A stretch of DNA of 64,000 nt from Dyadobacter linearis (GCF_907165045.1 NZ_CAJRAU010000003.1:62001-126000), one strand, 5' to 3'. Positions 44,230 to 54,508 are shown, numbered from the stretch's first letter. The notes: generated by a model from the sequence alone, not told the origin. Made by a program: numbers and translations.

Positions 44230-45114
44230 CTATACTTTCATTTTTGTAACATTCTGAAAACTGATCTCGATCGCTTCAAGTGGAGGTCTCTTGGCTACAT
44301 CCTGCTCTACAAAGAAATGCGTCAGTCCAGCTGTCTTTCTGGCCGCAAATATCTTTTTGAAATCAATTGAGCCGGTACCGACCTCAGCAAATGATTGGTC
44401 ACCTTTATCCATGTCTTTCACGTGCCAAAGTGGGAAACGGCCTGGATATTTCTTGAAAAGATCAACAGGATCCATGCCTGCTTTCACGATCCAGTAAAGA
44501 TCCAGTTCCAGCTTTACAAGATTAGGATCAGTAGAAGCGATCAGGTCGTAAGGAAGCTGACCGTCGATTTTCTTGAATTCAAAATCGTGATTGTGATAAC
44601 CGAATTGCAGACCCGCTTTTTTGGCCACTTCTCCCGACTTATTGAACAGATCTACATAGCTCTTGTATTGATCTATAGTCTTGCGCTCACCTTCCGTCAA
44701 ATAAGCACATACTGCATACTTTTGACCGATTTCAGCCGCATCGTCGATAGCTTGCTGCCAGTTGTTGCTCAAACTGCCGATCGCTTTTTTATTCTCAACA
44801 CCAGCACCATAATGCCCACTTACCGGATCTAAACCAAGATCGCCCAGGATCGTTTTGAATTCTTTCGGCGTCTTACCAAAGAATTTACCATCGTTGTATC
44901 CAAAAAGCTCAACTTCCTTGTACCCTATCGATGACACTTTTTTAAGTGTTCCGAGCAGGTCTTTGGACAGTTCGTTGCGGAGCGTATAAAGCTGCAAGCC
45001 AATTTTGGAAGCCGCCTTTTGCTCCCAGTTTATTTTGGAAAGCATCGGAGTCGCCAGCAGCATTGCGCCGGCCTTCATGAAGGATTTCCTCGAAATCTTT
45101 TCGTCGTAGTTCAT
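44230..45114 (-). CDS. Exported sugar phosphate isomerase/epimerase-like TIM barrel protein
   Basis: A 294-residue TIM-barrel protein related to that at 9301 but exported. It begins with a Tat-like signal (ISRKSFMKAGAMLLATPM), where the twin basic pair is Arg-Lys. The barrel then reads IGLQLYTLRNELSK, SIGYKEVELFGYNDG, FGYHNHDFEF (metal-site Glu/His), LVKLELDLYWIVKAG, PLWHVKDMDKG and THFFVEQDVAK. It is likely a periplasmic enzyme on a sugar or its keto form, with the substrate unknown. An esterase-like gene lies 25 bases upstream on the same strand, so the two may form a small operon. It converges on the atpH terminator. Confidence 0.88.
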   Translation of the reverse strand: MNYDEKISRKSFMKAGAMLLATPMLSKINWEQKAASKIGLQLYTLRNELSKDLLGTLKKVSSIGYKEVELFGYNDGKFFGKTPKEFKTILGDLGLDPVSGHYGAGVENKKAIGSLSNNWQQAIDDAAEIGQKYAVCAYLTEGERKTIDQYKSYVDLFNKSGEVAKKAGLQFGYHNHDFEFKKIDGQLPYDLIASTDPNLVKLELDLYWIVKAGMDPVDLFKKYPGRFPLWHVKDMDKGDQSFAEVGTGSIDFKKIFAARKTAGLTHFFVEQDVAKRPPLEAIEISFQNVTKMKV

Positions 45115-45139
45115 CGGTTATTTATAAAAAGTAATGTTT

Positions 45140-46819
45140 CTATTTGGTAAAATTCACAGCACCTGAGGCTGACAGCTTTGTCTTAATATCCTCAGGAAGC
45201 TTCCATTCAGGCGTAAAATAGCCGTCTGTCACGATGTTTTTCGCGCTGTCTTTAAATAAGAGGAAGTCTTTGTATTCAGATAACTTGCGGTGCATTACTG
45301 GCACAAAAGGATAACCCTGATCTTCGGTCCCGATCCACCACGGCAAGCCGGAATTGACCGCAACATAATGCTTATCCATTGGAAAAACGTAAAACAGGCC
45401 GTGCGTTTTGTCAGCCGGACTCAAATGCATTGGAAGCTTGTCGGCGAATTTTGCGATGTAGGAGTTAGTTTCCTTTGTACCGAAAAGTATCAGGTTGCTG
45501 CTTTCCACGTCGCTGGGCCGCACTTCCTTGTCCGACAGCACACGAGGGAAAAACATGATCCTGCCCAAAAACGGTCCGCGGTATTGGGACCAGTTCGCGG
45601 CAGTATTTGCAATTTCCAGACGTTTCGTCAGTTCCTCCGGTGAAGGATTGTCGGCAGTTCCGTACACATACACGTGCCGCGCAGAGAATGCGTCGAGAAT
45701 AGGTCCCTCCGCTCCTTTCCTTTTACCCGAAGCAGTTGCAACCGCATTAGGCGCGACTGCCCAGGTTCCGCCATTCTTTGAAAATGAAGCTGTGCTGTCG
45801 GTCTTTACTGATAGAGTAACTCCATCCAGCTTCACAGTCAATGTCCCTGGTTTGAACTTCGGATGGTTTTTTAGGTTCAATGTGAATGCGTCCAGATTTT
45901 TGGTCGTGATTTCCAGCGCATTCGGCTTAGCCAGATTAGCATCGATCTCAGCCAATGTACCATGCTGAATTTTATCAAAAGTCACCCAAAAAGACTTGTT
46001 ATACTTGTAAAGCTTGCTCACAAACCGCACACGATCGGGATAAGGAACTCGTTCCGCATGACTGAACCATTCGAATATGAACTGATTATCGTAGGCACTC
46101 ACCCAGCTATCGTGCTTCACGTCAACAAACTCTTTATAGCTTACCTCCACACCAATATCCTGCAAATGACTTACCCACTTGCGCGTACCTTCAACAGGTA
46201 CAACCGGATCTGCATCGCCATGAAAAAAGTGGATAGGGAAATTTAATGCATTAGTTGCCAGGTCAAAGGTACCAGCTGGCGGCGCAGGGCAAACAGGCGC
46301 AATCGCTGCCCAGATATCAGGTCGGGTCAGTCCAATCCAGAGCGTTCCACCACCACCCATCGAAAGACCGGTCAGGTATGTTTTATTTTCATCGATTTTG
46401 AATCGCTTTTTGACATCATCCAGCATGTCGTAAACATCCTGCTCGGGAATGCCCTGGTAACCCGCAGTACCGCGCGCATAAACCGACGCTACGATAAAGT
46501 CTACATCGTCCCATTTCGGAAACGACCGGCTTGCCTCTACATCAGTCTCATCTTCTCCGTTGGTTTTCCCGAAAACCCGGCGCAATGCAAGTCTGTGATT
46601 AGAACCTGCGCCGTGCAGCATAACTACGAGCGGGTACTTTTTATTTTCATCGTAATTGGGAGGAAGATATAGTCCGTAAGGCTGATCAGTATCGTCTGCA
46701 TCGGAGAAGAAAGATAGCACCTGCGGCCCACTTGCATATTTTTGAGCACTTAAAGTAGAGATCGTCGATACTAACCCGAAAATGAGAAGAAATACAGCCT
46801 TTATAAAATGAACCTTCAT
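45140..46819 (-). CDS. Exported alpha/beta-hydrolase (esterase/peptidase-like)
   Basis: A 559-residue exported protein with a signal peptide (MKVHFIKAVFLLIFGLVSTI). The alpha/beta-hydrolase domain (about 45-290) has an oxyanion strand LVVMLHGAGSN and the nucleophile Ser153 in GLSMGGGG. A probable acid/His pair lies in HGDADPVVPVEG and DVKHDSW. The C-terminal half (about 300-559) is a beta-rich region of unclear fold. Feruloyl-esterase-like or carbohydrate-esterase activity is possible. The substrate is not readable. It precedes the isomerase-like gene by 25 bases, suggesting joint action on a plant or microbial glycan. Confidence 0.85.
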   Translation of the reverse strand: MKVHFIKAVFLLIFGLVSTISTLSAQKYASGPQVLSFFSDADDTDQPYGLYLPPNYDENKKYPLVVMLHGAGSNHRLALRRVFGKTNGEDETDVEASRSFPKWDDVDFIVASVYARGTAGYQGIPEQDVYDMLDDVKKRFKIDENKTYLTGLSMGGGGTLWIGLTRPDIWAAIAPVCPAPPAGTFDLATNALNFPIHFFHGDADPVVPVEGTRKWVSHLQDIGVEVSYKEFVDVKHDSWVSAYDNQFIFEWFSHAERVPYPDRVRFVSKLYKYNKSFWVTFDKIQHGTLAEIDANLAKPNALEITTKNLDAFTLNLKNHPKFKPGTLTVKLDGVTLSVKTDSTASFSKNGGTWAVAPNAVATASGKRKGAEGPILDAFSARHVYVYGTADNPSPEELTKRLEIANTAANWSQYRGPFLGRIMFFPRVLSDKEVRPSDVESSNLILFGTKETNSYIAKFADKLPMHLSPADKTHGLFYVFPMDKHYVAVNSGLPWWIGTEDQGYPFVPVMHRKLSEYKDFLLFKDSAKNIVTDGYFTPEWKLPEDIKTKLSASGAVNFTK

Positions 46820-46920
46820 CTGCTATTTAATTATTTGTTGGTTAAATATAAACGAATTCATCATGTGAACGCAGAAATCCGGCAAATGCTTTGAAAGGCC
46901 GGTGTTAATATTTGTCAACA

Positions 46921-46950
46921 AAAAAGGCAGATCTTTCGACCTGCCTTTTT
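46921..46950 (-). terminator. Intrinsic terminator after clpC
   Basis: AAAAAGGCAG (46921-46930) pairs with CTGCCTTTTT (46941-46950). On the minus strand the hairpin is followed by a T-run, which fits the end of clpC (stop at 46982). The hydrolase gene begins 102 bases further on. Confidence 0.85.
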
Positions 46951-46981
46951 GCACTTCTATATTTTACTATTAATCAGCCGC

Positions 46982-49519
46982 TTAATTAGCCAATTCTTCT
47001 TCTTTTTTCCTTACTGTAATTACGAGCTGCTCACTGTTTTCTTCGTGGTTCGCAACCAGCACGTCGCCTTCACGCAAGTCACCTTTAAGGATTTCCTCTG
47101 CTACGGGATCTTCGAGGTATTTCTGGATCGCTCGGTTAAGAGGACGGGCTCCATACTGAGGATCGTATCCTTTTTCAGAAAGAAAATCTTTGGCCGGAAT
47201 AGTCAGCTCGATTTCATAACCCAACCCTTTCACACGGTTAAACAACTTGCCGAGAGAAATATCGATGATCCTGTGCAGGTCCTCACGTTGTAGCGAGTTG
47301 AACACGATCACATCATCCAAACGGTTTAGGAACTCAGGAGAGAATGCCTTACGAAGGGCGCTTTGGATTGTCCCTTTCATAATCTCATCCTGATTCTCAG
47401 ATTTCGCTTTGGTAGAGAAACCGATACCCGATCCGAAATCTTTCAAATCACGCGCTCCGATATTGGAAGTCATGATAATGATCGTATTTCTGAAATCGAC
47501 CCTTCTTCCCAGTCCGTCCGTCAGAATCCCATCGTCCAACACTTGTAACAGGATATTGAAAACATCAGGGTGCGCCTTTTCGATCTCATCCAAAAGAACG
47601 ACACTATATGGTTTTCTTCTGATTTTCTCAGTCAGCTGACCACCTTCTTCGTAGCCCACATATCCCGGAGGCGCTCCGACTAGACGAGATACGCTGAATT
47701 TCTCCATGTACTCGCTCATATCGATACGAACCAGTGAATCGTCTTTGTCAAACAAATAAGTCGACAATACCTTCGCAAGCTCCGTCTTACCTACACCGGT
47801 TGGTCCAAGGAAGATGAACGAACCGATTGGTTTTTTAGGATCTTTCAATCCGACACGGGTACGCTGGATCGCTTTGGTAAGCTTTTCGATTGGCGGATCT
47901 TGTCCGATAACCTTGCTTTTCAGCTCCTCAGCCATATTCAGCAATTTCTTGCCTTCATCCATAGATACGTTTGTTACCGGGATACCAGTCATCATCGCCA
48001 CTACCTCAGCCACATTGTGCTCGGTAACTGTGTAGCGTTTCTGTTTGGTTTCTTCTTCCCAGGCAAGTTTCGCACGGTCAAGCTGATCAATCAATTTTTT
48101 CTCACGATCTCTAAGCTGAGCTGCTTCCTCGTATTTCTGGCTTTTAACAACCCGATTTTTCTCCTGCTTGATATTTTCGATCTGCTCTTCCAGAACCAAG
48201 ATATCTTCCGGAACCGTGATATTGCTGATGTGAACTCTTGCGCCCACTTCATCCAATACGTCAATCGCTTTATCCGGCAGGAAACGGTCGGTAATATATC
48301 TTTCCGAAAGTTTTACAGCAGTACTGATCGATTCCGGCGTGTAATTTACGTGGTGGTGATCTTCGTACTTATCTTTGATGTTTTCAAGGATCTGGATCGT
48401 TTCTTCGATCGAAGTCGCATCCACCATTACCATTTGGAACCGACGTGCCAATGCACCGTCTTTCTCAATATACTGGCGATATTCATCTAAGGTGGTAGCA
48501 CCGATACACTGGATTTCTCCGCGTGACAATGCCGGCTTGAACATATTAGAAGCATCCAGCGAACCGGAAGCGCCACCTGCGCCGACAATCGTATGCAGCT
48601 CATCAATGAAAAGGATCACGTCCGGAGACTTTTCCAATTCATTCATCACCGCTTTCATTCTTTCTTCAAACTGACCGCGGTATTTGGTACCTGCTACCAG
48701 CGAAGCCAGATCCAGCGTTACAACACGTTTGCCAAAAAGCACACGCGATACTTTTTTCTGAACGATCCGCAATGCAAGTCCTTCTGCAATAGCAGTTTTA
48801 CCTACACCCGGCTCACCGATCAAAATGGGGTTATTCTTTTTACGACGGCTAAGGATCTGCGCAACGCGCTCGATTTCCTTTTCACGACCTACAATAGGGT
48901 CTAACTTGCCGACTTCGGCCATCTTAGTCAAATCTCGTCCGAAATTATCCAATACTGGCGTGCGCGATTTCTCTGCACCTTTTGATTCTTTTCCGGATGA
49001 AGATCCGCCGCCTCCAAACATTCCGCCTCTTGCTTCGTCGTCTCCGTCCTCGGTCTCCGGCCCCATATGAGGTCTGGATCCAGATGATTGATATTCTAAC
49101 ATTTCCTTAATGACTTCGTAGTTAACATTAAATTTATGTAAGATCTGCGTCCCTACATTATCTTCATCCCGCAGGATCGACAACAATAAATGTTCAGTTC
49201 CAATCAGCGTACTTTTGAAAATTTTGGCTTCCAGATAAGTGATTTTAAGTACTTTTTCCGACTGCCTTGTCAAAGGTATATTTTGAAGATTCTTGACATT
49301 ATTTGTTGCGGCACCCTTGGTTGCCTGCTCGATCGTTTGACGTACATCGTCCAACGAAACGCCGAGTTTTTTAAGTAATCCAATCGCTACACCGTCACCC
49401 TCACGTATCATCCCTAGTAATAAGTGTTCTGCTCCAATGTAATCATGGCCAAGGCGGAGGGCTTCTTCCCGGCTCATAGAAATTACTTCTTTCACTCTAT
49501 TCGAAAATTTTGCTTCCAT
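46982..49519 (-). CDS. clpC: ClpC-type AAA+ ATPase of the Clp protease
   Basis: An 845-residue class I Clp ATPase. The N-terminal double Clp_N repeat (about 1-150) is followed by a glycine-rich linker and AAA domain 1 with Walker A GEPGVGKT near residue 235. A ClpC-type middle domain with a UVR-like helix ([20 protein letters not shown]) comes next. AAA domain 2 has GPTGVGKT near 570 and the ClpP-docking loop. ClpC unfolds proteins for ClpP and works with adaptors. The frame runs ten codons upstream to 49549, but [12 protein letters not shown] is the family start. Confidence 0.95.
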   Translation of the reverse strand: MEAKFSNRVKEVISMSREEALRLGHDYIGAEHLLLGMIREGDGVAIGLLKKLGVSLDDVRQTIEQATKGAATNNVKNLQNIPLTRQSEKVLKITYLEAKIFKSTLIGTEHLLLSILRDEDNVGTQILHKFNVNYEVIKEMLEYQSSGSRPHMGPETEDGDDEARGGMFGGGGSSSGKESKGAEKSRTPVLDNFGRDLTKMAEVGKLDPIVGREKEIERVAQILSRRKKNNPILIGEPGVGKTAIAEGLALRIVQKKVSRVLFGKRVVTLDLASLVAGTKYRGQFEERMKAVMNELEKSPDVILFIDELHTIVGAGGASGSLDASNMFKPALSRGEIQCIGATTLDEYRQYIEKDGALARRFQMVMVDATSIEETIQILENIKDKYEDHHHVNYTPESISTAVKLSERYITDRFLPDKAIDVLDEVGARVHISNITVPEDILVLEEQIENIKQEKNRVVKSQKYEEAAQLRDREKKLIDQLDRAKLAWEEETKQKRYTVTEHNVAEVVAMMTGIPVTNVSMDEGKKLLNMAEELKSKVIGQDPPIEKLTKAIQRTRVGLKDPKKPIGSFIFLGPTGVGKTELAKVLSTYLFDKDDSLVRIDMSEYMEKFSVSRLVGAPPGYVGYEEGGQLTEKIRRKPYSVVLLDEIEKAHPDVFNILLQVLDDGILTDGLGRRVDFRNTIIIMTSNIGARDLKDFGSGIGFSTKAKSENQDEIMKGTIQSALRKAFSPEFLNRLDDVIVFNSLQREDLHRIIDISLGKLFNRVKGLGYEIELTIPAKDFLSEKGYDPQYGARPLNRAIQKYLEDPVAEEILKGDLREGDVLVANHEENSEQLVITVRKKEEELAN

Positions 49520-49583
49520 CGTGTAGCAATAAAAAGTGTTTAAAGTCATTAACGCTACTTGAGCTCTCTTTGTTCAAATAGCT

Positions 49584-50249
49584 TTATCGAGATTTACAGG
49601 ATCTTAACAAAACACTTTTTGCTTCCGGCCCCATGTTAAAGAGTAAATCAATTATGCTAAGATTACCTACAAAATCATTCCCAAAAGTCTGATAATAAGG
49701 TAGTGGCTGATAGTAAATCGAAGAATTTTGGCTTTTCTTGTTGTTTATGAGCGATATAACGTTATCGACACCCTTTTCTTCTTCCCGTTCACCTGACAAA
49801 ATGTACCTGATCTCCTTTTTGATTCCTACCAATCTAAGACAAATTGTCAATAATTCATAATTCAAATCCGCCAGAAATCGTGGCTTTTTTTCGTAAGTGT
49901 GGGTAAATTCAGATATGTAAAATTCGTAAAACGGAGATTTTCCGTATGCTGATTTCAGGCAGCCCAGGTGGCGTCTTAACCAATCCTGGTTGTAATCGAT
50001 CAATATATCTTTTGTGGGGGCGACTGCATCGTATCCTTTCACCGGGACCGTCAGTACATCGATTTTGTTGGCAGTAAGCACACTGCACCGGTTCCGGAAC
50101 GTCTGCTTCACATATCTTTCCTCGATATCAATTAAAATCCGGTCGTACTGAAGAATGCAGGTAAAGTATTCCAGGCAGGGCAAATACTGTAATTCTATCC
50201 TCGCTGCACTTGTTTTCGCACTATTCACTGATATTTCCGACACTACCAA
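49584..50249 (-). CDS. WbqC-like family protein
   Basis: A 221-residue protein of the WbqC family. The conserved block reads ELQYLPCLEYFTCILQYDRI (here LIDIEERYVKQTFRNRC replaces the standard NRxx), then VPVKGYDAVAPTKDILIDYN and QDWLRRHLGCLKSAYGKSPFYE. The tail NDFVGNLSIIDLLFNMGP is also typical. WbqC homologues lie in O-antigen clusters and are suspected sugar-modifying enzymes, but no reaction is established. It precedes clpC by 64 bases with no clear promoter between. Confidence 0.85.
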   Translation of the reverse strand: MVVSEISVNSAKTSAARIELQYLPCLEYFTCILQYDRILIDIEERYVKQTFRNRCSVLTANKIDVLTVPVKGYDAVAPTKDILIDYNQDWLRRHLGCLKSAYGKSPFYEFYISEFTHTYEKKPRFLADLNYELLTICLRLVGIKKEIRYILSGEREEEKGVDNVISLINNKKSQNSSIYYQPLPYYQTFGNDFVGNLSIIDLLFNMGPEAKSVLLRSCKSR

Positions 50250-50345
50250 ATATGCTAAAGGCTAGCGATATTATCAAAAAATTTATAATAATTATTTTCC
50301 GTAGTCGGCAATCTTCAATACCGGCTTGGATCTTTACAATTCAGG

Positions 50346-50972
50346 TCACGAAAAAATACTGATATCGCCCAACCCTTCCCGGATTACCTCGAACTCCTCT
50401 GCATCCGCTTTCACAATGGTCGAAGGGATATTGCCACCATAACCGCCATCGACAACGATATCGACCTGATGCTGGAATTTCTCGTAGATCAGCTCAGGAT
50501 CAGTTGAATACTCAATCACTTCGTCGTCATCTTTGATAGAAGTTGTCACAATCGGATTCCCAAGATCCCGTACGATCAGCCTTGGGATAAGATTGTCGGG
50601 TACCCGGATACCGACCGTCTTTTTGTTTGTATTTAAAAGCTTGGGTACGTTACTGGTGGCTTCCAGAATGAAAGTATAGGGACCAGGCAGCACGCGCTTC
50701 ATCATTTTGAAAGCTGTATTGCCAACTCTTGCATAATCCGAAATGTGGCTCAGATCGTAGCAAATGAATGAAAAATCGTTTTTCTGAGGCTTGATCCCTT
50801 TTATACGTGCGATCTTTTCAACCGCTCTTGAATTGTAGATATCACAACCGAGACCATAGATCGTGTCAGTTGGATAAATGACCAATCCTCCCCCGCGCAG
50901 GCAATCAACAACTTGTCTGATTCGACGCTCGTCGGGGTTTTGGGGATATATTTTGATGAATTCAGCAGGCAT
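50346..50972 (-). CDS. L-threonylcarbamoyladenylate synthase (Sua5/YrdC)
   Basis: A 208-residue TsaC/Sua5-type enzyme. It makes threonylcarbamoyl-AMP from threonine, bicarbonate and ATP for the t6A modification of tRNAs that read ANN codons. The YrdC core reads [72 protein letters not shown] and IPSTIVK. The frame extends ten codons upstream to 51002. I prefer the ATG at 50972 ([10 protein letters not shown]). It lies between a glycosyltransferase gene and a WbqC-like gene with normal spacing. Confidence 0.92.
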   Translation of the reverse strand: MPAEFIKIYPQNPDERRIRQVVDCLRGGGLVIYPTDTIYGLGCDIYNSRAVEKIARIKGIKPQKNDFSFICYDLSHISDYARVGNTAFKMMKRVLPGPYTFILEATSNVPKLLNTNKKTVGIRVPDNLIPRLIVRDLGNPIVTTSIKDDDEVIEYSTDPELIYEKFQHQVDIVVDGGYGGNIPSTIVKADAEEFEVIREGLGDISIFS

Positions 50973-51004
50973 AGGAACTTGTAACTTTTTATTAACTAAC
51001 AATG

Positions 51005-51998
51005 CTAAAAGCTAAATCCTTCCTGACCAAATGCTTTTTTTAAGTTTTTAATATAAAATCGGTAAGCAAAATTGACCGGAAGATGTAATCTGCACAACAA
51101 TATAATCACCTCCGTCTGCCACCCTGGGTTTTCGATGTAATTCAGCAAACGACGAAAACGCATTGCCAATTCAAACTCCTGCGCGTACAAACATTTGCGG
51201 ATAAATGTACGAATACGTGCCGCCAGGAGATCAAATTCCTGCTGGTCACGGTTCAAGTCGTAAGCTTTGTTGCAGACAGCATAATAGGAGTTTAGCAAGC
51301 CGCTGTTTTTTTGGTAAACCAGGCTGGAAAGTGAAGCGGGCAGCAGTCTTTTTTTGGTTAAAACCTCATCCTGATACTGATACTTAAACCGAACTGCCGA
51401 CCTGATCCAGAAATCGAAGTCCTCAAAAAGCAGATCTTCATCATAACCTCCAAGCAAATGCAGCGCCTCTCTGCGCATCATCATCGTGGGCGTGCAGATA
51501 AAATAATTTTCAAGCACTTTTTTGTACACATCGCCCGAAGGTACCGGCATTAAAGCTCTCCCCCACTCGTCAACCGGATAATGGTAATTCAGCTCGTGGC
51601 CCGATTTATCAATATAAATAGCATTGGAAAAAAGAACCGCATATTCCTCCGATAGTGCCTCAAAAGCTGTTACCTGCTTTGCAATACGGTCAGCAAGCAT
51701 GATATCGTCGCCAGAAAGGTCAATCACATATTTCCCTTCCGCAACGCGCAAACCCTGGTTAAAACGCGCGGCACAAGCCGAGATTTCTATGGTTCTTGAT
51801 GAGTTGAAATGCAGGACCTTTTTCGTAAAAACGATCGATAATGCGGAGAGAATCGTCTGAACTGGCATTATCAATAACGATAAGCTGTAAGGAAGGATAA
51901 GTCTGGCTGAATACCGAATTGAGTGTCTCCTCTAAATATTTTTCCTGATTAAATACGGTCAGGATTACCGTAACCAGTGGCAGTTCCAATTGTTTCAT
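51005..51998 (-). pseudogene. Family 2 glycosyltransferase with an apparent +1 frameshift
   Basis: A GT2 enzyme split over two frames. The first part (to 51759) reads LVTVILTVFNQEKYLEETL, LQLIVIDNASSDDSL, HRNLGLCRAF and stops. The second, one base shifted, continues FNQGLRVAEGKYVIDLSGDD, then GYDEDLLFEDFDFW. Joined at LCRAF-NQGL they form a normal GT-A fold of about 330 residues with its DD motif. The break is at TTTTAA on the minus strand (plus 51759-51764): one extra T in a run of four gives the premature UAA. It could be a real indel, a sequencing error or a +1 recoding site. Start taken at 51998, with 52010 also possible. Confidence 0.85.
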
Positions 51999-52067
51999 TT
52001 GTACACGCACATGTGCTGTCTAGCTCACAACGGCGCGGAAGTTGTTGATGAATTGCGCCTTTCCTGA

Positions 52068-52075
52068 CAAAACTA
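52068..52075 (-). promoter_or_regulatory. -7 promoter element of the glycosyltransferase gene
   Basis: TAGTTTTG on the minus strand (CAAAACTA on plus) matches TAnnTTTG, 70 bases before the preferred start. A TTG about 17 bases upstream could be the -33 element. The gene therefore appears to be transcribed. Confidence 0.55.
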
Positions 52076-52104
52076 GTAAGTATCCGAACAACCAACGGAG
52101 TTTG

Positions 52105-53052
52105 TTATTTTACGGCAGATGAACGCCTTGAATAGCCTTTGCTCCTTCGCGCAGTCGCGATGCTGTCGTTGATCTCGAAGCCCAAAATAATTACAAATGC
52201 AAGCAGGTACAGCCAGATCATCAATGCGATCATCGTACCAATAGAGCCGTACAATTTGTTATACGAGCTGAATTTGGAGAGATAAAACGAGAATCCGTAA
52301 GTAGAAGCGAGGATCAGAACAGAAGCGATAATCGACCCCACATTCAAGAAAGCGGTTTGACGACCGTGAGAAGGCGCGAACCGGTAAATAATTGAAATCG
52401 TCAGCATAAGTGAACCGAAACTGACCAGGTACCTCGTCACATTCAGCATGGTCAGTAGCAGGCTGTCCATTACGATATTCCATTCAGAAAGCAAGTTCAT
52501 CACAGCGTCACCGACGATCAGCAAAATCACAGACACGCACAAAACCAGGATCAGCAGCAAAGTAAGCAGGATAGCAATGCCGCGTGTCAGCAAAAAACCC
52601 CTGATCTCGTCGTCTTCATACACCATATCAAATGACCGCATCAGCGACATCATACCGTTGGTAGAAGCAATCATCGCGAAAATAAAACCGAAAGAAAGTA
52701 CGCCGCTGCGAGGCCTGCTGATAATATCCATGATCGTCTGGTCGGCGTCCTCATAGATCCCGCGCGGCATATTTTCGCGCAACAGTTCCATGATCTGCTG
52801 ATCCAGATTTTCGATTGGAATATAAGGTATTAGTGTAAAAAGGAAGATAATGGCCGGGAATGCGGCTAGTGTGAGACTGTAAGCAACAGCCGAAGCGCGC
52901 TGGTCGATATCGTACTTTCGGTTGCTCTGTACCAGGTTCAGGATGATCTCGTAAGGTGATACCGTCCCCTTCCATAGCATCGACTTCTGTAACCACGTAA
53001 TAAGTCGCTTGATTTGGCGGTTTCGCAACAGTTTTTCAAGCATATTTTCCAT
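52105..53052 (-). CDS. YihY/BrkB family membrane protein
   Basis: A 315-residue integral membrane protein with six hydrophobic helices and the YihY/BrkB hallmarks: RASAVAYSLTLAAFPAIIFL, VLSFGFIFAMIASTNGMMSL, RFAPSHGRQTAFLNVGSIIA and the final MIALMIWLYLLAFVIILGFE. The family includes BrkB and is annotated as a probable exporter or lipid-handling protein, with no settled reaction. A basic tail ends the protein (RRSKGYSRRSS). It is preceded by the thioesterase gene with 6 bases between, so they share an operon. Confidence 0.9.
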   Translation of the reverse strand: MENMLEKLLRNRQIKRLITWLQKSMLWKGTVSPYEIILNLVQSNRKYDIDQRASAVAYSLTLAAFPAIIFLFTLIPYIPIENLDQQIMELLRENMPRGIYEDADQTIMDIISRPRSGVLSFGFIFAMIASTNGMMSLMRSFDMVYEDDEIRGFLLTRGIAILLTLLLILVLCVSVILLIVGDAVMNLLSEWNIVMDSLLLTMLNVTRYLVSFGSLMLTISIIYRFAPSHGRQTAFLNVGSIIASVLILASTYGFSFYLSKFSSYNKLYGSIGTMIALMIWLYLLAFVIILGFEINDSIATARRSKGYSRRSSAVK

Positions 53053-53058
53053 AGTTAC

Positions 53059-53469
53059 TTATTCAAAATAGGCAAGAAGCTTTGCTTTGAGCTTCTCCGG
53101 AGCTGTACACAACTTCCCGTTATCGCGCCTTTGAAAAACGAGTGTCGTGTCTCCTGTGTTGAGTAAAATATCGTCCTGGTTTCGAATTTCATAAAAAAAA
53201 CGAACCCGAACACCCGGCATATCCTGAATCGTAACGCGGATACTCAGCAGATCGTCGTAGCGGGCAGGTTTTAAATAGCGGAAGTGACTTTCGTAAACGG
53301 GCATCATAACTCCCTCATCTTCCATTGCTTTGTAATGAAAATCAAGGCTGCGCAGCGATTCCACCCGGCCAATCTCGTAGTACCGGGCATAATTTCCGTA
53401 ATACACATACCCCATCTGATCCGTGTCAGCATACCTGACGCGAATGCCTTTTACTTCATAAACAAACAT
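53059..53469 (-). CDS. Acyl-CoA thioesterase (4HBT/YbgC family)
   Basis: A 136-residue hotdog-fold thioesterase. The active site reads VRYADTDQMGYVYYGNYARY, where the Asp in DTDQ is the usual catalytic residue. FRYLKPARYDDLLSIRVTI and FQRRDNGKLCTAPEKL are typical. It hydrolyses acyl-CoA or acyl-ACP, with chain length unknown. It lies 1 base after mltG and 6 bases before the YihY gene on the minus strand. The mltG-thioesterase-YihY order is one operon. Confidence 0.93.
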   Translation of the reverse strand: MFVYEVKGIRVRYADTDQMGYVYYGNYARYYEIGRVESLRSLDFHYKAMEDEGVMMPVYESHFRYLKPARYDDLLSIRVTIQDMPGVRVRFFYEIRNQDDILLNTGDTTLVFQRRDNGKLCTAPEKLKAKLLAYFE

Positions 53470-53470
53470 G

Positions 53471-54508
53471 CTATTTCAGGATTTTAAGCCGGTTCAATTC
53501 AGCCTGGTAAAGACGGGCGTTCTTGAGATGGTCATCATAATTGGTCGCAAATGCGTGGTAACCAGACAAATCCGCTTTTGCACACATATAAATATAATCG
53601 TGCTTATCGTAATTCAGGACTGCATCCAGCGAGTTGAAATCGGCTACACGGATCGGGCCGGGAGGCAGGCCGGTGTTGAGATAGGTATTGTAAGGCGACT
53701 GGATCATCAGCTGACCATTCAATATCCGTTTGATCGCAAAATCCTGCAATGCAAATTTGATAGTAGGATCAGCCTGCAACGGCATTTCAGCCTTTAAACG
53801 GTTGAGATACAGACCCGCCACACGTGGACGCTCGTCCACTTTCCTGGCTTGCTCCTCTTCGACAATGGAAGCTAAAATAGAAACCTGAACTGGTGTAAGC
53901 CCGATTTCCTTTGCTTTCGCCACCTTTTCATCCGTCCAGAATTTCTTGTATTCACTATGCATTCTGTCCAAAAACTTCTCAGTACCCGTTGTCCAGAATA
54001 TTTCATAGGTATTGGGTAAAAACATAGACACGATCGTGAGCGTATCCAGTCCGTATTTGTTACAAACTGCGGGATCGTTCAATGCTTTGCGAAAATTGGC
54101 TTCTCCAAATTCAAACCTGCTGCCAATGCGTTTGATCAGATCTTCTTTCAGCCTGATATTATTGAAAGTGAGCTTCACCGCATCCTGGTTTCCCGAGCTC
54201 AGTTTTTTGACTACCGTATAATTGCTGCTACCGGGCTTGATCACGTAGCGGCCTGGTTTCACTTCCTCCGGATAGTCCAGCAATTTTGCCAGGAAACGGA
54301 ATGAAATGTGGTCATTGATCACATCGTGCTTGTTCAGCGTATCCAAAACAGATTGATAAGTCCCGCCTTCCGGGATCAGCAATACGAAACTCGTTTGCTT
54401 ATCAACTTGCAGATTCGGCGTTTTGAATATCTGCCAGAAATAAAATGAAAATGTGGTGGCCAGAATGGCGATGGTTACAAATAACCCTACTTTGAAATTC
54501 CGCGACAT
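53471..54508 (-). CDS. mltG: Endolytic murein transglycosylase MltG
   Basis: A 345-residue MltG (YceG-like). There is one N-terminal membrane helix (about 7-25). Then come a LysM-like region (VLLIPEGGTYQSVLDTLN, VKPGRYVI) and the catalytic domain with the presumed Glu in ASIVEEEQARKVDERPRVAG and the LQADPTIKFAL and NTYLNTGLPPGPI blocks. MltG cuts nascent glycan strands at the inner membrane and sets chain length. The start at 54508 begins MSRNFKVGLFVTIA. It is the first gene of the operon. Confidence 0.95.
   Translation of the reverse strand: MSRNFKVGLFVTIAILATTFSFYFWQIFKTPNLQVDKQTSFVLLIPEGGTYQSVLDTLNKHDVINDHISFRFLAKLLDYPEEVKPGRYVIKPGSSNYTVVKKLSSGNQDAVKLTFNNIRLKEDLIKRIGSRFEFGEANFRKALNDPAVCNKYGLDTLTIVSMFLPNTYEIFWTTGTEKFLDRMHSEYKKFWTDEKVAKAKEIGLTPVQVSILASIVEEEQARKVDERPRVAGLYLNRLKAEMPLQADPTIKFALQDFAIKRILNGQLMIQSPYNTYLNTGLPPGPIRVADFNSLDAVLNYDKHDYIYMCAKADLSGYHAFATNYDDHLKNARLYQAELNRLKILK

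Noticed and set aside
51005..52010. Two separate small glycosyltransferase genes
   Set aside because: The two frames join at LCRAF-NQGL into one normal GT2 fold, so one shifted gene is the better reading.
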